DNA of 14,733 nucleotides from Gallionellaceae bacterium UBA5126 (lineage in GTDB: Bacteria; Pseudomonadota; Gammaproteobacteria; Burkholderiales; Gallionellaceae), in assembly GCA_002414205.1 (NCBI GenBank), contig DHYQ01000038.1:4793-19525 (forward strand), given 5' to 3'. Both the position numbers and the translations under genes were made by a program. Under the pieces are notes generated by a model, which had not been told where the DNA came from, made no database searches, and saw nothing but the letters and a program-made list of their open reading frames with translations. Positions within the stretch are counted from its first letter, which is position 1. Every line of letters starts with the position of its first letter. Positions 1 to 6,987 of this stretch are shown piece after piece.

Positions 1-1436
1 TGAATTGTTTGGAAGGGATGTCGGCCACGCCCTGTGGTCAGTGTCAGGCCTGTCGGGACATTGATGCCGGGCGCTTTGTCGATTTGATTGAGCTGGATGC
101 CGCTTCCAATACCCAGGTCGATAGCATGCGTGAGTTGCTGGAAAGCGCCTTGTATGCGCCCAATAACGCCCGCTTCAAGGTGTATATCATCGACGAAGTG
201 CACATGCTGTCGCGCTCAGCCTTCAACGCCATGCTGAAAACGCTGGAAGAGCCGCCGCCGCATGTGAAATTCATCCTGGCGACCACCGATCCGCAAAAAA
301 TTCCCGTCACCGTGTTGTCGCGCTGTTTGCAATTCAACTTGAAGCAATTGCCCCCGGCGCAGATCGCCCGTCATCTGCAATTCGTATTGGGTGAAGAGGG
401 GATTCCTGGTGACGCTGGCGCATTGCAACTGGTAGCGCGTGCCGCTCAGGGCAGTATGCGCGATGCGCTGAGTTTGCTGGATCAGGCCATTGCCTTTTCG
501 GATGGGCGCGTGGATGAGCAGCAGGTGCGCCAGATGCTGGGGGTCATTGACCAAAGCTATCTGTTTGAAATTTTGACCTGCTTGCAACAACAAAATGGTG
601 CAGGGCTGCTGGCGGTGGTGGATAACATGAGTGCGCGTAGCCTGGCTTTCAGTACCGCGTTGCAAGAACTGGCTTCTTTGCTGCATCGTGTGGCGTTGGC
701 ACAAGTGGCGCCACACGCCATTGCGGATGACGAGCCGCAAAAACCGGCGCTGTTGCAATTGGCACAAACATTGAGCGCCGAACTGGTGCAGTTGTGTTAT
801 CAAATTGCCGTGCATGCGCGCGAGGATTTGTCTTTGGCGCCGGATGAACAATCGGGTTTCAGTATGGCGCTGCTGCGCATGCTGGCCTTTGTGCCCGGCG
901 GAGAGCGTCCTGCATTGGGTGTGCCCGTCGCGCCGTCACCGTCGGTCGTGGCGCCCAGTCGTGTGTCGACGCCCACTACGCCGTCGGTCGGCGCTACCAC
1001 ACCGACTGTCGATACATCTGCTATCCAGCCCGCAGGCGCGGATACACTGCCCGAATGGTCGGTGTTGCTGGCGCAAGTCGGAATACAGGGCATGGCCTTG
1101 CAAGTAGCCAAGCACGCGGTACTGGAATCGTTCGTTGATGGTGTGATGACGCTATGTCTGGCGCCGGAATCCGTGCATTTGCAGCAGAACAAACTCGCCA
1201 TCGAGCGTCTGCAAGCCAGATTGGCAGAATACCTGGGTCAACCAATTCGCTTGCAAATCGTTTGCGGCAAGCCCCAAGTGGCTACGCCCGCGCGTATTGA
1301 ACAACAAACCCGCTTAACTCGACAGCAGCACGCGGAAAGTGCCATTGCCAGTGACCCCTTTGTGCAGGCTGCCCAACAACAATTGGCCGCCCAGATTGTG
1401 GCGGATTCCATCCAACCCATTAATACAGGAGAATAA
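1..1436 (+). CDS. dnaX: DNA polymerase III tau subunit, 5'-truncated
   Basis: This is the clamp-loader ATPase of DNA polymerase III, which loads the beta clamp and couples polymerase to helicase. The gene enters from the left edge: the reading frame is open at the first base, and the TTG near base 9 is an internal Leu, not a start. The Walker A region lies outside the window. Visible parts are the zinc-binding cysteines (one at base 6, then CGQCQAC), the Walker B motif IIDEVHML (about 186-209), sensor 1 (LATTD), and the SRC motif with the arginine finger (318-326). A Pro/Thr/Val-rich linker spans about 900-1040. A C-terminal domain follows (about 1041-1290) resembling tau domain V, which binds the polymerase alpha subunit. 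The full C-terminal domain means a tau-length product. I found no in-frame A AAA AAG type slippery heptamer in the linker. The gene is followed after 6 bases by ybaB. Confidence 0.97.
   Translation, partial: NCLEGMSATPCGQCQACRDIDAGRFVDLIELDAASNTQVDSMRELLESALYAPNNARFKVYIIDEVHMLSRSAFNAMLKTLEEPPPHVKFILATTDPQKIPVTVLSRCLQFNLKQLPPAQIARHLQFVLGEEGIPGDAGALQLVARAAQGSMRDALSLLDQAIAFSDGRVDEQQVRQMLGVIDQSYLFEILTCLQQQNGAGLLAVVDNMSARSLAFSTALQELASLLHRVALAQVAPHAIADDEPQKPALLQLAQTLSAELVQLCYQIAVHAREDLSLAPDEQSGFSMALLRMLAFVPGGERPALGVPVAPSPSVVAPSRVSTPTTPSVGATTPTVDTSAIQPAGADTLPEWSVLLAQVGIQGMALQVAKHAVLESFVDGVMTLCLAPESVHLQQNKLAIERLQARLAEYLGQPIRLQIVCGKPQVATPARIEQQTRLTRQQHAESAIASDPFVQAAQQQLAAQIVADSIQPINTGE
1427..1431 (+). 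promoter_or_regulatory. Ribosome binding site of ybaB
   Basis: An AGGAG lies inside the last codons of dnaX, 11 bases before the first of two tandem ATG codons (1443 and 1446). The spacing favours 1443 over 1446, where it would be 14. Its position implies that ybaB is translated from the dnaX transcript. Confidence 0.65.
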
Positions 1437-1442
1437 AACGTC

Positions 1443-1772
1443 ATGATGAAAGGCGGATTAGGCGGCTTGATGAAACAAGCCCAGCAAATGCAGCAAAATA
1501 TGCAGAAGGCTCAAGCCGAATTGGCCGTGACCGAGGTAGAGGGTCAAGCGGCTTCCGGGATGGTCAAGGTGTTGATGACCTGTGCGCACGACGTGCGTCG
1601 TGTTAGTCTGGATGCCAGCGTGATTGATCCCGAAGACAAGGAAACCTTGGAGGATTTGTTGGTGATTGCCCTGAACGATGCGATGAAAAAGGCCGGAGCC
1701 CTCACCGAGCAACGCATGGGGGCGTTTAGTTCTGGCTTGAATTTGCCACCTGGCATGAAATTGCCCTTTTAA
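1443..1772 (+). CDS. ybaB: YbaB/EbfC family nucleoid-associated protein
   Basis: This is a small DNA-binding protein (109 residues, the usual family length) that forms dimers and is thought to act as a nucleoid-associated factor. The opening, with [21 protein letters not shown], matches the family: a Gly-rich start, then a long Gln/Met/Lys helix. A beta-sheet core follows, and the family's C-terminal region carries a Pro/Gly stretch (LPPGMKLPF). It sits between dnaX and recR, the order found in most proteobacteria, 6 bases after dnaX and 6 bases before recR, so it is surely cotranscribed with them. The start at 1443 is preferred over the next ATG because of Shine-Dalgarno spacing. The family's exact role with RecR is not settled. 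Confidence 0.95.
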   Translation: MMKGGLGGLMKQAQQMQQNMQKAQAELAVTEVEGQAASGMVKVLMTCAHDVRRVSLDASVIDPEDKETLEDLLVIALNDAMKKAGALTEQRMGAFSSGLNLPPGMKLPF

Positions 1773-1778
1773 CGTGAC

Positions 1779-2381
1779 GTGAAATCCCCAGCCTATCTGG
1801 ATGAGTTGATGCAGGCGTTGCGCTGTTTGCCCAATGTTGGGCCGCGTTCAGCGCAGCGTATGGCATATCATCTATTGCAACGTGATCGTGCGGGAGCGTT
1901 GCGTTTGGCCAAAGCACTGCATCGCGCCGCCAGTGATATTCAGCATTGTCAGCAATGCAATAATTTTAGCGAACAGGCCGTTTGTTCCTTGTGTGCAGAT
2001 ACCGCTCGTGACAAGCAGCAGTTATGTGTCGTGGAAATGCCGGCAGACTTGTTGATGATTGAGCAAACGCAATCCTATCGGGGGCACTATTTTGTGTTGA
2101 TGGGGCGTTTGTCACCGCTAGACGGCGTGGGTGGGCGGGAGTTGCAGTTGGAAAATGTGTTGGCACGTGTGGCGCAGCAACCCTGTGAGGTGATTCTGGC
2201 CACCAGTTTTACCGTAGAAGGTGATGCCACCGCACATTATTTGACCGCACTGTTGCAAGCGCGGGGGGTGCGGGTGACACGGATTGCCCGTGGCTTGCCC
2301 ATTGGCGGGGAATTGGAGCAAGTAGATGCCGGCACGTTGGCGCAAGCCTTGCTGGAAAGACGAGAGATGAAATTATCATGA
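1779..2381 (+). CDS. recR: Recombination mediator protein RecR
   Basis: RecR works with RecO (and RecF) to load RecA on gapped single-stranded DNA. The 200-residue product has the normal length. An N-terminal helix-hairpin-helix (around residues 12-30, [17 protein letters not shown]) is followed by a four-cysteine zinc finger (C57, C60, C69, C72). A Toprim domain starts near residue 82 ([13 protein letters not shown], conserved E86), and the C-terminal [11 protein letters not shown] segment is typical of the family. The start codon is GTG at 1779, 6 bases after the ybaB stop. I see no Shine-Dalgarno sequence before it, so translation may depend on coupling to ybaB. The stop codon overlaps the next gene's ATG (ATGA). 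Confidence 0.97.
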   Translation: MKSPAYLDELMQALRCLPNVGPRSAQRMAYHLLQRDRAGALRLAKALHRAASDIQHCQQCNNFSEQAVCSLCADTARDKQQLCVVEMPADLLMIEQTQSYRGHYFVLMGRLSPLDGVGGRELQLENVLARVAQQPCEVILATSFTVEGDATAHYLTALLQARGVRVTRIARGLPIGGELEQVDAGTLAQALLERREMKLS

Positions 2382-3295
2382 ATGATGAAAAAAACGAGAT
2401 TGATCTGACGCAAGGCGCCGCCGGAGAGAAACTCCAGAAAGTCCTGGCGCAGGCCGGTTTCGCTTCTCGTCGTACCGTAGAGGAATGGATCGCGGCCGGG
2501 CGCGTTAGCGTCAACGGCGAAGTGGCCACGTTGGGCATGCGCGTCTTGCCAGGTGATTTGATCAAGGCGGAGCGTCGTACCTTGCGCGTCGGTGAGCGTG
2601 ATGATCGGGTACGAATTTTGCTTTACTACAAGCCGGAAGGCGAAATTGTCAGTCGTGATGATCCCAAGGCACGTTTGAGCGTGTTCGACAAATTGCCGAA
2701 ATTGCGCAGCCAGAAGTGGGTTGCCATCGGTCGTTTGGATTTGAACACCAGTGGCTTGCTGATTTTTACCACGTCCGGTGAATTGGCCAACCGCCTGATG
2801 CATCCACGCTTTGAGGTGGAACGCGAGTATGCGGTGCGCATACAAGGGCAACTAAGCGAGGAGCAGCAAGCTCAGTTGCTGGGCATCGGCATTGATTTGG
2901 AAGATGGACGTATCAGCTTTGAAAAGCTGACAGACGAGGGCGGGGAAGGTTTTAACCATTGGTATCGCATCATGCTCAAGGAAGGGCGCAACCGGATTGT
3001 GCGGCGTACTTTTGCGGCGCTGGGGTTGACCGTCAGTCGTCTGATACGTGTGCGTTTTGGTCTGATTAACCTGCCGCCGCGCCTGAAGCGCGGCATGATG
3101 GCCGAGTTGGGTGACGGCGAGGTGCAGCAGGTGCTGGACTGGGTTGGTATTCAGCCAGTTGAGGCCGTGCCGTTGCCACCACGCCCCCGGAATACCCATC
3201 GCAAGACGCCGCTGCGTCGCGGTGGAAATCTTCCCGACAGCCAGGGAACCTTATTGCCGGGGGATGGTCGTCGTAAAACTAGCAATAAACGTTAA
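2378..3295 (+). CDS. rluB: 23S rRNA pseudouridine synthase, RluB type
   Basis: This is a member of the RsuA/RluB/RluE/RluF family, which isomerises a specific uridine in rRNA to pseudouridine; RluB acts on 23S U2605 in E. coli. The 305-residue protein starts with an S4 RNA-binding domain (about 17-62, [16 protein letters not shown]). The catalytic motif [14 protein letters not shown] carries the catalytic Asp at residue 121. The EGRNRIVRR segment (202-210), followed by [12 protein letters not shown], favours RluB over RsuA. The C-terminal tail (about 265-305) is basic and Pro/Gly-rich, probably disordered, and may bind rRNA. The ATG overlaps the recR stop by 4 bases, so it is translationally coupled to recR. 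In many proteobacteria rluB instead follows scpB, so this location is less usual. The family call is firm; RluB rather than RluE or RluF is likely. Confidence 0.9.
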   Translation: MNDEKNEIDLTQGAAGEKLQKVLAQAGFASRRTVEEWIAAGRVSVNGEVATLGMRVLPGDLIKAERRTLRVGERDDRVRILLYYKPEGEIVSRDDPKARLSVFDKLPKLRSQKWVAIGRLDLNTSGLLIFTTSGELANRLMHPRFEVEREYAVRIQGQLSEEQQAQLLGIGIDLEDGRISFEKLTDEGGEGFNHWYRIMLKEGRNRIVRRTFAALGLTVSRLIRVRFGLINLPPRLKRGMMAELGDGEVQQVLDWVGIQPVEAVPLPPRPRNTHRKTPLRRGGNLPDSQGTLLPGDGRRKTSNKR

Positions 3296-3359
3296 CTGAC
3301 TCTAGAATTCGCCCCCGCAAGCCGCGAATAAATACAACACAAACGCCACAGGACTTTGA

Positions 3360-4529
3360 ATGGAACAGCGCAACAGCAATAAAACAATTATGAGTAGCGT
3401 GCTCTTCTTGGATATCGTGGAATACTCCAAGGAGGCGGTTCTCGAACAGATTTCCCTCAAGGAGCGCTTTAACCGCTTTTTGTCCGAGGCGCTAAAGCGC
3501 GTGCCTGAGGTTGATCGCATTATTCTGGATACCGGGGATGGGGCGGCGGTCAGCTTTATTGGTGATATCGAGGAAGCGCTGCAAACCGCGCTGATCATTC
3601 GGGAAAATCTGTTTAATCAGGATGAGCGTGACACGCCCAAGCTCAAAGTGCGTATGGGGATTAATTTGGGCCCGGTACGTTTGGTGCGGGATATTAATGG
3701 GCAACCGAACATCGTCGGCGATGGCATCAATGTGGCCCAGCGCATCATGGCATTTGCTGAGATCAACCAGATTCTGCTGTCCCGTTCTTATCACGATGCG
3801 GTATCGCGTCTGTCCTCAAAATATCTGGACATGTTCCGCTTCAAGGGCTCTCAGACAGATAAGCATGTGCGTGAGCATGAGATTTATGCGATTTGCCATC
3901 CTGGCGAGCCGGTGGAGCCAGAGGTGGTGGCCGCCACGACCGAGGTGATCGCCGAACCTGTGCCCGTAAAGCGTAAAACGCCCTTGTACGTCGGGATCGG
4001 TGCGATGCTGCTGGCGGGCGGGGCGGCGTTGATGTTGAGCCAACAGCCGACGACTACCCCAGCGGGTGGCGGCGGCACGGCGTCCGCGCTTGTTGCGGCT
4101 TCGCAAGTCAAGGCGGCTTCTGCCGCTGGGGTGTCTTCCATCACGCCCGCCGACATGGCGCCATACAAAAAACCGGAAGCCGGTGCCAAACAGGCGACGG
4201 TTGAGCAAAAACCCAAAAATCCAGAACCTGGAAAGTTAAGCACCAACAAACCTGTGGATGGCAAAAAAACGCAGCCGGCCAGCCGAGTGGCGGCGGCCTC
4301 TCAGGTTGCGTCCGTCGGGGATGGTCACATCATCGTGTCCTGTGCGGAAGGTTCCAAGGTGTTTGTAGACGGCTCTATCAAGGGTAAAGTCGGCAGTGTG
4401 CCTTTCAGTGTGAATGTCCCTGCCGGGAAGCATCTGGTAGTGGTGGATAGTCCAAATCATTTGATTAATCAAACGGTGACTATCGTGGTTGGTCAAACCA
4501 TCCGTGTTGGAAACAATTCCTGCAATTAA
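3360..4529 (+). CDS. Class III cyclase-like membrane protein with PEGA domain
   Basis: A 389-residue single-pass membrane protein of signalling type. Residues about 12-178 form a class III adenylate/guanylate cyclase homology domain. The first metal-binding Asp is D18 (LFLDIVEYS), the second is D60 (TGDGAAVSF), and the transition-state Asn/Arg are N124 and R128 (INVAQR). The residues that normally select the purine appear changed: L56 stands where adenylate cyclases have Lys, and N117 where they have Asp. A Pro/Val-rich stretch leads to a membrane helix at about 207-226. A low-complexity Ala/Thr/Lys linker follows, then a PEGA domain at about 321-386 (KVFVDGSIKGKVGSVPF). By the positive residues KRK before the helix, the cyclase domain should be cytoplasmic and PEGA periplasmic. 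It precedes the kinase gene by about 30 bases. Whether it makes cAMP, cGMP or nothing is open. Confidence 0.85.
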   Translation: MEQRNSNKTIMSSVLFLDIVEYSKEAVLEQISLKERFNRFLSEALKRVPEVDRIILDTGDGAAVSFIGDIEEALQTALIIRENLFNQDERDTPKLKVRMGINLGPVRLVRDINGQPNIVGDGINVAQRIMAFAEINQILLSRSYHDAVSRLSSKYLDMFRFKGSQTDKHVREHEIYAICHPGEPVEPEVVAATTEVIAEPVPVKRKTPLYVGIGAMLLAGGAALMLSQQPTTTPAGGGGTASALVAASQVKAASAAGVSSITPADMAPYKKPEAGAKQATVEQKPKNPEPGKLSTNKPVDGKKTQPASRVAAASQVASVGDGHIIVSCAEGSKVFVDGSIKGKVGSVPFSVNVPAGKHLVVVDSPNHLINQTVTIVVGQTIRVGNNSCN

Positions 4530-4559
4530 TCTTTCCAGAACAGCCAGTTGAGTGCAGAC

Positions 4560-5942
4560 ATGATTAACCAGTTGGGACGTTATGAAATCACGAGCGAACT
4601 CGGTCAGGGGGCCATGGGGGTGGTGTATGCCGCCAAGGATCCGCTGATCGACCGCAGTGTCGCCATCAAGACTATTAATCTGAGTCTGGCCAAGGAAGAA
4701 AAGGAAGAGTACGAAGGGCGTTTTTATCAGGAAGCGCGTGCGGCTGGGCGGCTGAATCACCCCAACATTGTGACGATTTATGATGTCGGCAAGAGTGGCG
4801 ATATTGCCTACATTGCCATGGAGTTGCTGCAAGGGCGTGAGCTGCGCGACATCATGAATGAAGGCGTATTGTTGCCGGTGGCGCAGGTATTGGATATTGC
4901 CATTCAGGTAGCGCAGGGATTGGGATATGCCCATGAGCACGAAATTGTGCATCGGGACATCAAGCCTTCCAACATCATGGTTGTCCGGGACGGACAAGTC
5001 AAAATCACCGATTTCGGTATTGCCCGTATGAGTTCGGCGGCAGTGCGCACCCAATCCGGCATGGTACTGGGGTCGCCCAAATACATGTCGCCGGAGCAGG
5101 TCATGGGGCGTGACATCGACGAGCGTTCGGATATCTTCTCTCTGGGGGTGATGTTGTATGAGATGTTGACCGGGCAAGCGCCATTCAACGGCGATAACGT
5201 CAACACCATCATGTATCAAACGCTGAACGCCATTCCCGTGCCGCCGAATCAAATCAATCCCGCAGTGCCCGATATGCTGGATTTTATTTTGGTCAAAGCG
5301 CTGGCCAAGAGTCCCGAAGATCGCTATCAGAAAGCGCGCGAGTTTTCGGATGATTTGAAAGCCTGCCGGGAGACCGTGCCTTACCTGAATCATCAGACAC
5401 ATCTGGCGTCTGCTGCGGCAACGGCGGAACGTAAAACGTCTACCAACCTGAATGCGACTGGGCGAATTTGGGTGGAAGACGAGCCGTTCAAATCGGCCTC
5501 TGCCGCGCGTTTATCGCCCAATTTTGATTCGACAGCCGCGACCTTGCGTCTGGCCAGTTTGACCAACGATGATGCTGAGGCCGATGCCTTGGCCAAAACC
5601 CTGAAACTTAACCGACCCCCGCCTCAGCCCGTTGCGGACGAGCCGACGGAGCAAATTCCTTCCTTCCGTGCGAATGCCAAAGCCAGCGCCGCTGCGGCGG
5701 CGGCCCGTCAGGCAGTGAAGACGGCACCTCAGGCGATTCCTGCGGCCGGTGTCACCTCGACAGCCGCAAAAAAAGCCACGCAATCTCCCGCAACGCTGGC
5801 GAAAGCCGCCAGTCCTGCACCTAAAAGCAGCGACACGCCACCGCCCTCACTGGCAGAGCGTAAGCGCAATAGCACCTTGTTAATTGTTGTGCTGACCCTG
5901 CTGCTGGCCTTGGTGGGCTTTTTCCTGTTATCCCGGCGCTAG
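4560..5942 (+). CDS. Ser/Thr protein kinase with C-terminal membrane anchor
   Basis: A Hanks-type (PknB-like) kinase of 460 residues. All catalytic motifs are intact: the Gly-rich loop (G15, G17, G20), the VAIK lysine K37, the helix-C glutamate E58, HRDIKPSN (D133, K135, N138), DFG (D151), the SPE form of the APE motif (E179) and D191 in DIFSLG. The activation loop has several Ser/Thr residues (MSSAAVRTQSGM). After the kinase domain (to about 270) comes a linker of roughly 165 residues rich in Ala, Pro, Thr and Lys, then one membrane helix (about 438-457) ending in SRR. It therefore has no periplasmic sensor domain. I chose ATG at 4560 because MINQLGRYEI is the usual start of such kinases and a weak GAG lies 7 bases upstream; the in-frame TTG at 4548 has no ribosome site. 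The gene follows the cyclase-like gene and lies 4 bases before the ygfX-like gene. Confidence 0.93.
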   Translation: MINQLGRYEITSELGQGAMGVVYAAKDPLIDRSVAIKTINLSLAKEEKEEYEGRFYQEARAAGRLNHPNIVTIYDVGKSGDIAYIAMELLQGRELRDIMNEGVLLPVAQVLDIAIQVAQGLGYAHEHEIVHRDIKPSNIMVVRDGQVKITDFGIARMSSAAVRTQSGMVLGSPKYMSPEQVMGRDIDERSDIFSLGVMLYEMLTGQAPFNGDNVNTIMYQTLNAIPVPPNQINPAVPDMLDFILVKALAKSPEDRYQKAREFSDDLKACRETVPYLNHQTHLASAAATAERKTSTNLNATGRIWVEDEPFKSASAARLSPNFDSTAATLRLASLTNDDAEADALAKTLKLNRPPPQPVADEPTEQIPSFRANAKASAAAAAARQAVKTAPQAIPAAGVTSTAAKKATQSPATLAKAASPAPKSSDTPPPSLAERKRNSTLLIVVLTLLLALVGFFLLSRR

Positions 5943-5946
5943 GGCC

Positions 5947-6333
5947 ATGTATCTGGAGTTGCAACCGTCACGCACCTTGCAGCAATGTGTGTTGTTGGCT
6001 CATATGATCAGTTTGGGGGTGGTGTGGTTGTTGCCGCTCCATTGGGGAGCAAAGTTATTGGTGAGTGGGTTGTTGTTGTGGCACGTGCGCTATGCCCGAC
6101 AGCAATGGTTGCAAGCGCCGCAATGGTTGCGCTGGCAGGATGAGCAGGTAGAACTGGACGGCACACCTGGACAAGGGCAAATTTTGCCCGGTGGTGTGGT
6201 GACTCCTTTGCTGGTGTTGCTGTGCGTACAGTTCGATCGGCAACGCGTGTGGCTCCCCATTTTTTATGACGCCCTGCCGCGCCGGGCTTTTCGTGAGTTG
6301 CGTGTGCAGTTGCGTATGCACGCTGCATCATGA
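5947..6333 (+). CDS. ygfX: YgfX-family (CptA-like) membrane protein
   Basis: A 128-residue protein with two closely spaced membrane helices (about 14-31 and 34-47), then a cytoplasmic part. The C-terminal pattern [17 protein letters not shown] (107-123), with a preceding LPGGVVTP segment (80-87), resembles the YgfX/CptA family as seen in betaproteobacteria. E. coli YgfX is an inner-membrane protein encoded next to sdhE (ygfY). It was described as a toxin affecting FtsZ and MreB, though that toxin-antitoxin reading is disputed and a link to SdhE and succinate dehydrogenase has been proposed. Here it lies 4 bases after the kinase and overlaps rnhB by 4 bases, while sdhE is on the other strand about 6 kb away. 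The family call rests on size, topology and the C-terminal motif recalled from memory, so it is moderate. Confidence 0.65.
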   Translation: MYLELQPSRTLQQCVLLAHMISLGVVWLLPLHWGAKLLVSGLLLWHVRYARQQWLQAPQWLRWQDEQVELDGTPGQGQILPGGVVTPLLVLLCVQFDRQRVWLPIFYDALPRRAFRELRVQLRMHAAS

Positions 6334-6932
6334 CGGACTGGATTGCGGGCGTGGATGAGGCGGGACGCGGGCCGTTAGCCGGGCCAGTCAGCGCCGCTGC
6401 GGTGATACTCGATCCCGCTCACCCCATTCCCGGCTTGGCCGATTCCAAAAAACTCTCCGAAAAGAAACGCGATGCGCTGGCACCGTTGATTCAGCAGCAC
6501 GCGCTGGCCTGGGCGGTGGCCTATGCCAGCGTGGAAGAAATCGACCGCCTGAACATTCTGCAAGCCACTTTGTTAGCCATGCAACGCGCCGTAGAGGCGC
6601 TGTCCGTGCAACCGGGGCGGATTCTGGTGGATGGCTTGTTTTGTCCACCGACTAGCTTGCCTTGTCAGGCCATTGTGCAGGGCGACAGCAAGGTGGAGGC
6701 CATTTCCGCCGCCTCGATTTTGGCCAAAACGGCGCGGGATGCGCTAATGCTGGAATTGCACCACACTTACCCGCAATACGATTTTGCCCGCCACAAGGGC
6801 TATCCCACCGCCGCGCATTTGCGCGCCCTGCGTGAATTTGGCGTTTCGCCGGTACACCGCCGCAGTTTCAAGCCGGTGGCGCAGTGTTTGGCCATGCCGC
6901 CGACGCCCACCCAGTCATCGTTGCTGGAATGA
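6330..6932 (+). CDS. rnhB: Ribonuclease HII
   Basis: RNase HII cuts the RNA strand of RNA-DNA hybrids and starts removal of single ribonucleotides misincorporated into DNA. The 200-residue product is of normal length and complete. The first motif [14 protein letters not shown] holds the catalytic D9 and E10 and the Gly-Arg-Gly loop. D101 (ILVDG) and D119 ([16 protein letters not shown]) complete the metal site, and the [13 protein letters not shown] and [11 protein letters not shown] blocks are typical. Its ATG overlaps the ygfX-like stop (ATGA), so it is coupled to that gene. In many betaproteobacteria rnhB follows the lpx genes; here it ends a signalling cluster. A perfect hairpin starts directly after its stop codon. 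Confidence 0.97.
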   Translation: MTDWIAGVDEAGRGPLAGPVSAAAVILDPAHPIPGLADSKKLSEKKRDALAPLIQQHALAWAVAYASVEEIDRLNILQATLLAMQRAVEALSVQPGRILVDGLFCPPTSLPCQAIVQGDSKVEAISAASILAKTARDALMLELHHTYPQYDFARHKGYPTAAHLRALREFGVSPVHRRSFKPVAQCLAMPPTPTQSSLLE

Positions 6933-6972
6933 GTAACGAACAAGGGACGCCGTAGCGTCCCTTGTTCGTTAC
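6933..6972. terminator. Perfect 18-bp hairpin between convergent genes
   Basis: Bases 6933-6950 are the exact reverse complement of 6955-6972, with a CGTA loop at 6951-6954. The stem starts on the base after the rnhB stop and ends 15 bases before the sucB stop. It is placed to end transcription from both sides. There is no T-run on either flank, so it is not a classic intrinsic terminator in either direction; it may work with Rho, or by protecting the 3' ends of both mRNAs. Confidence 0.7.
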
Positions 6973-6987
6973 CGTTCAAATGCTCGC

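Noticed and set aside
3301..3310. Overlapping XbaI and EcoRI sites (TCTAGAATTC), which could suggest a cloning linker
   Set aside because: The flanking genes are complete and natural and no vector sequence is seen. One such decamer can occur by chance.
3296..3359. Possible promoter or terminator in the gap between rluB and the cyclase-like gene
   Set aside because: There is an AATAAAT that could pass for a -10 box but no matching -35 at the right distance, and only a 6-bp inverted repeat (3307-3312 with 3324-3329) with an 11-base loop. Too weak to call either.
4236..5402. Open frame of 388 codons on the minus strand opposite the kinase
   Set aside because: The kinase on the plus strand has every catalytic motif. 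The antisense frame is His/Arg/Ile-rich with no domain that I can recognise.
5947..6932. ygfX-like gene plus rnhB as a toxin-antitoxin pair
   Set aside because: rnhB is a complete housekeeping nuclease with intact catalytic residues. The ATGA overlap alone shows coupling, not a toxin-antitoxin relation.
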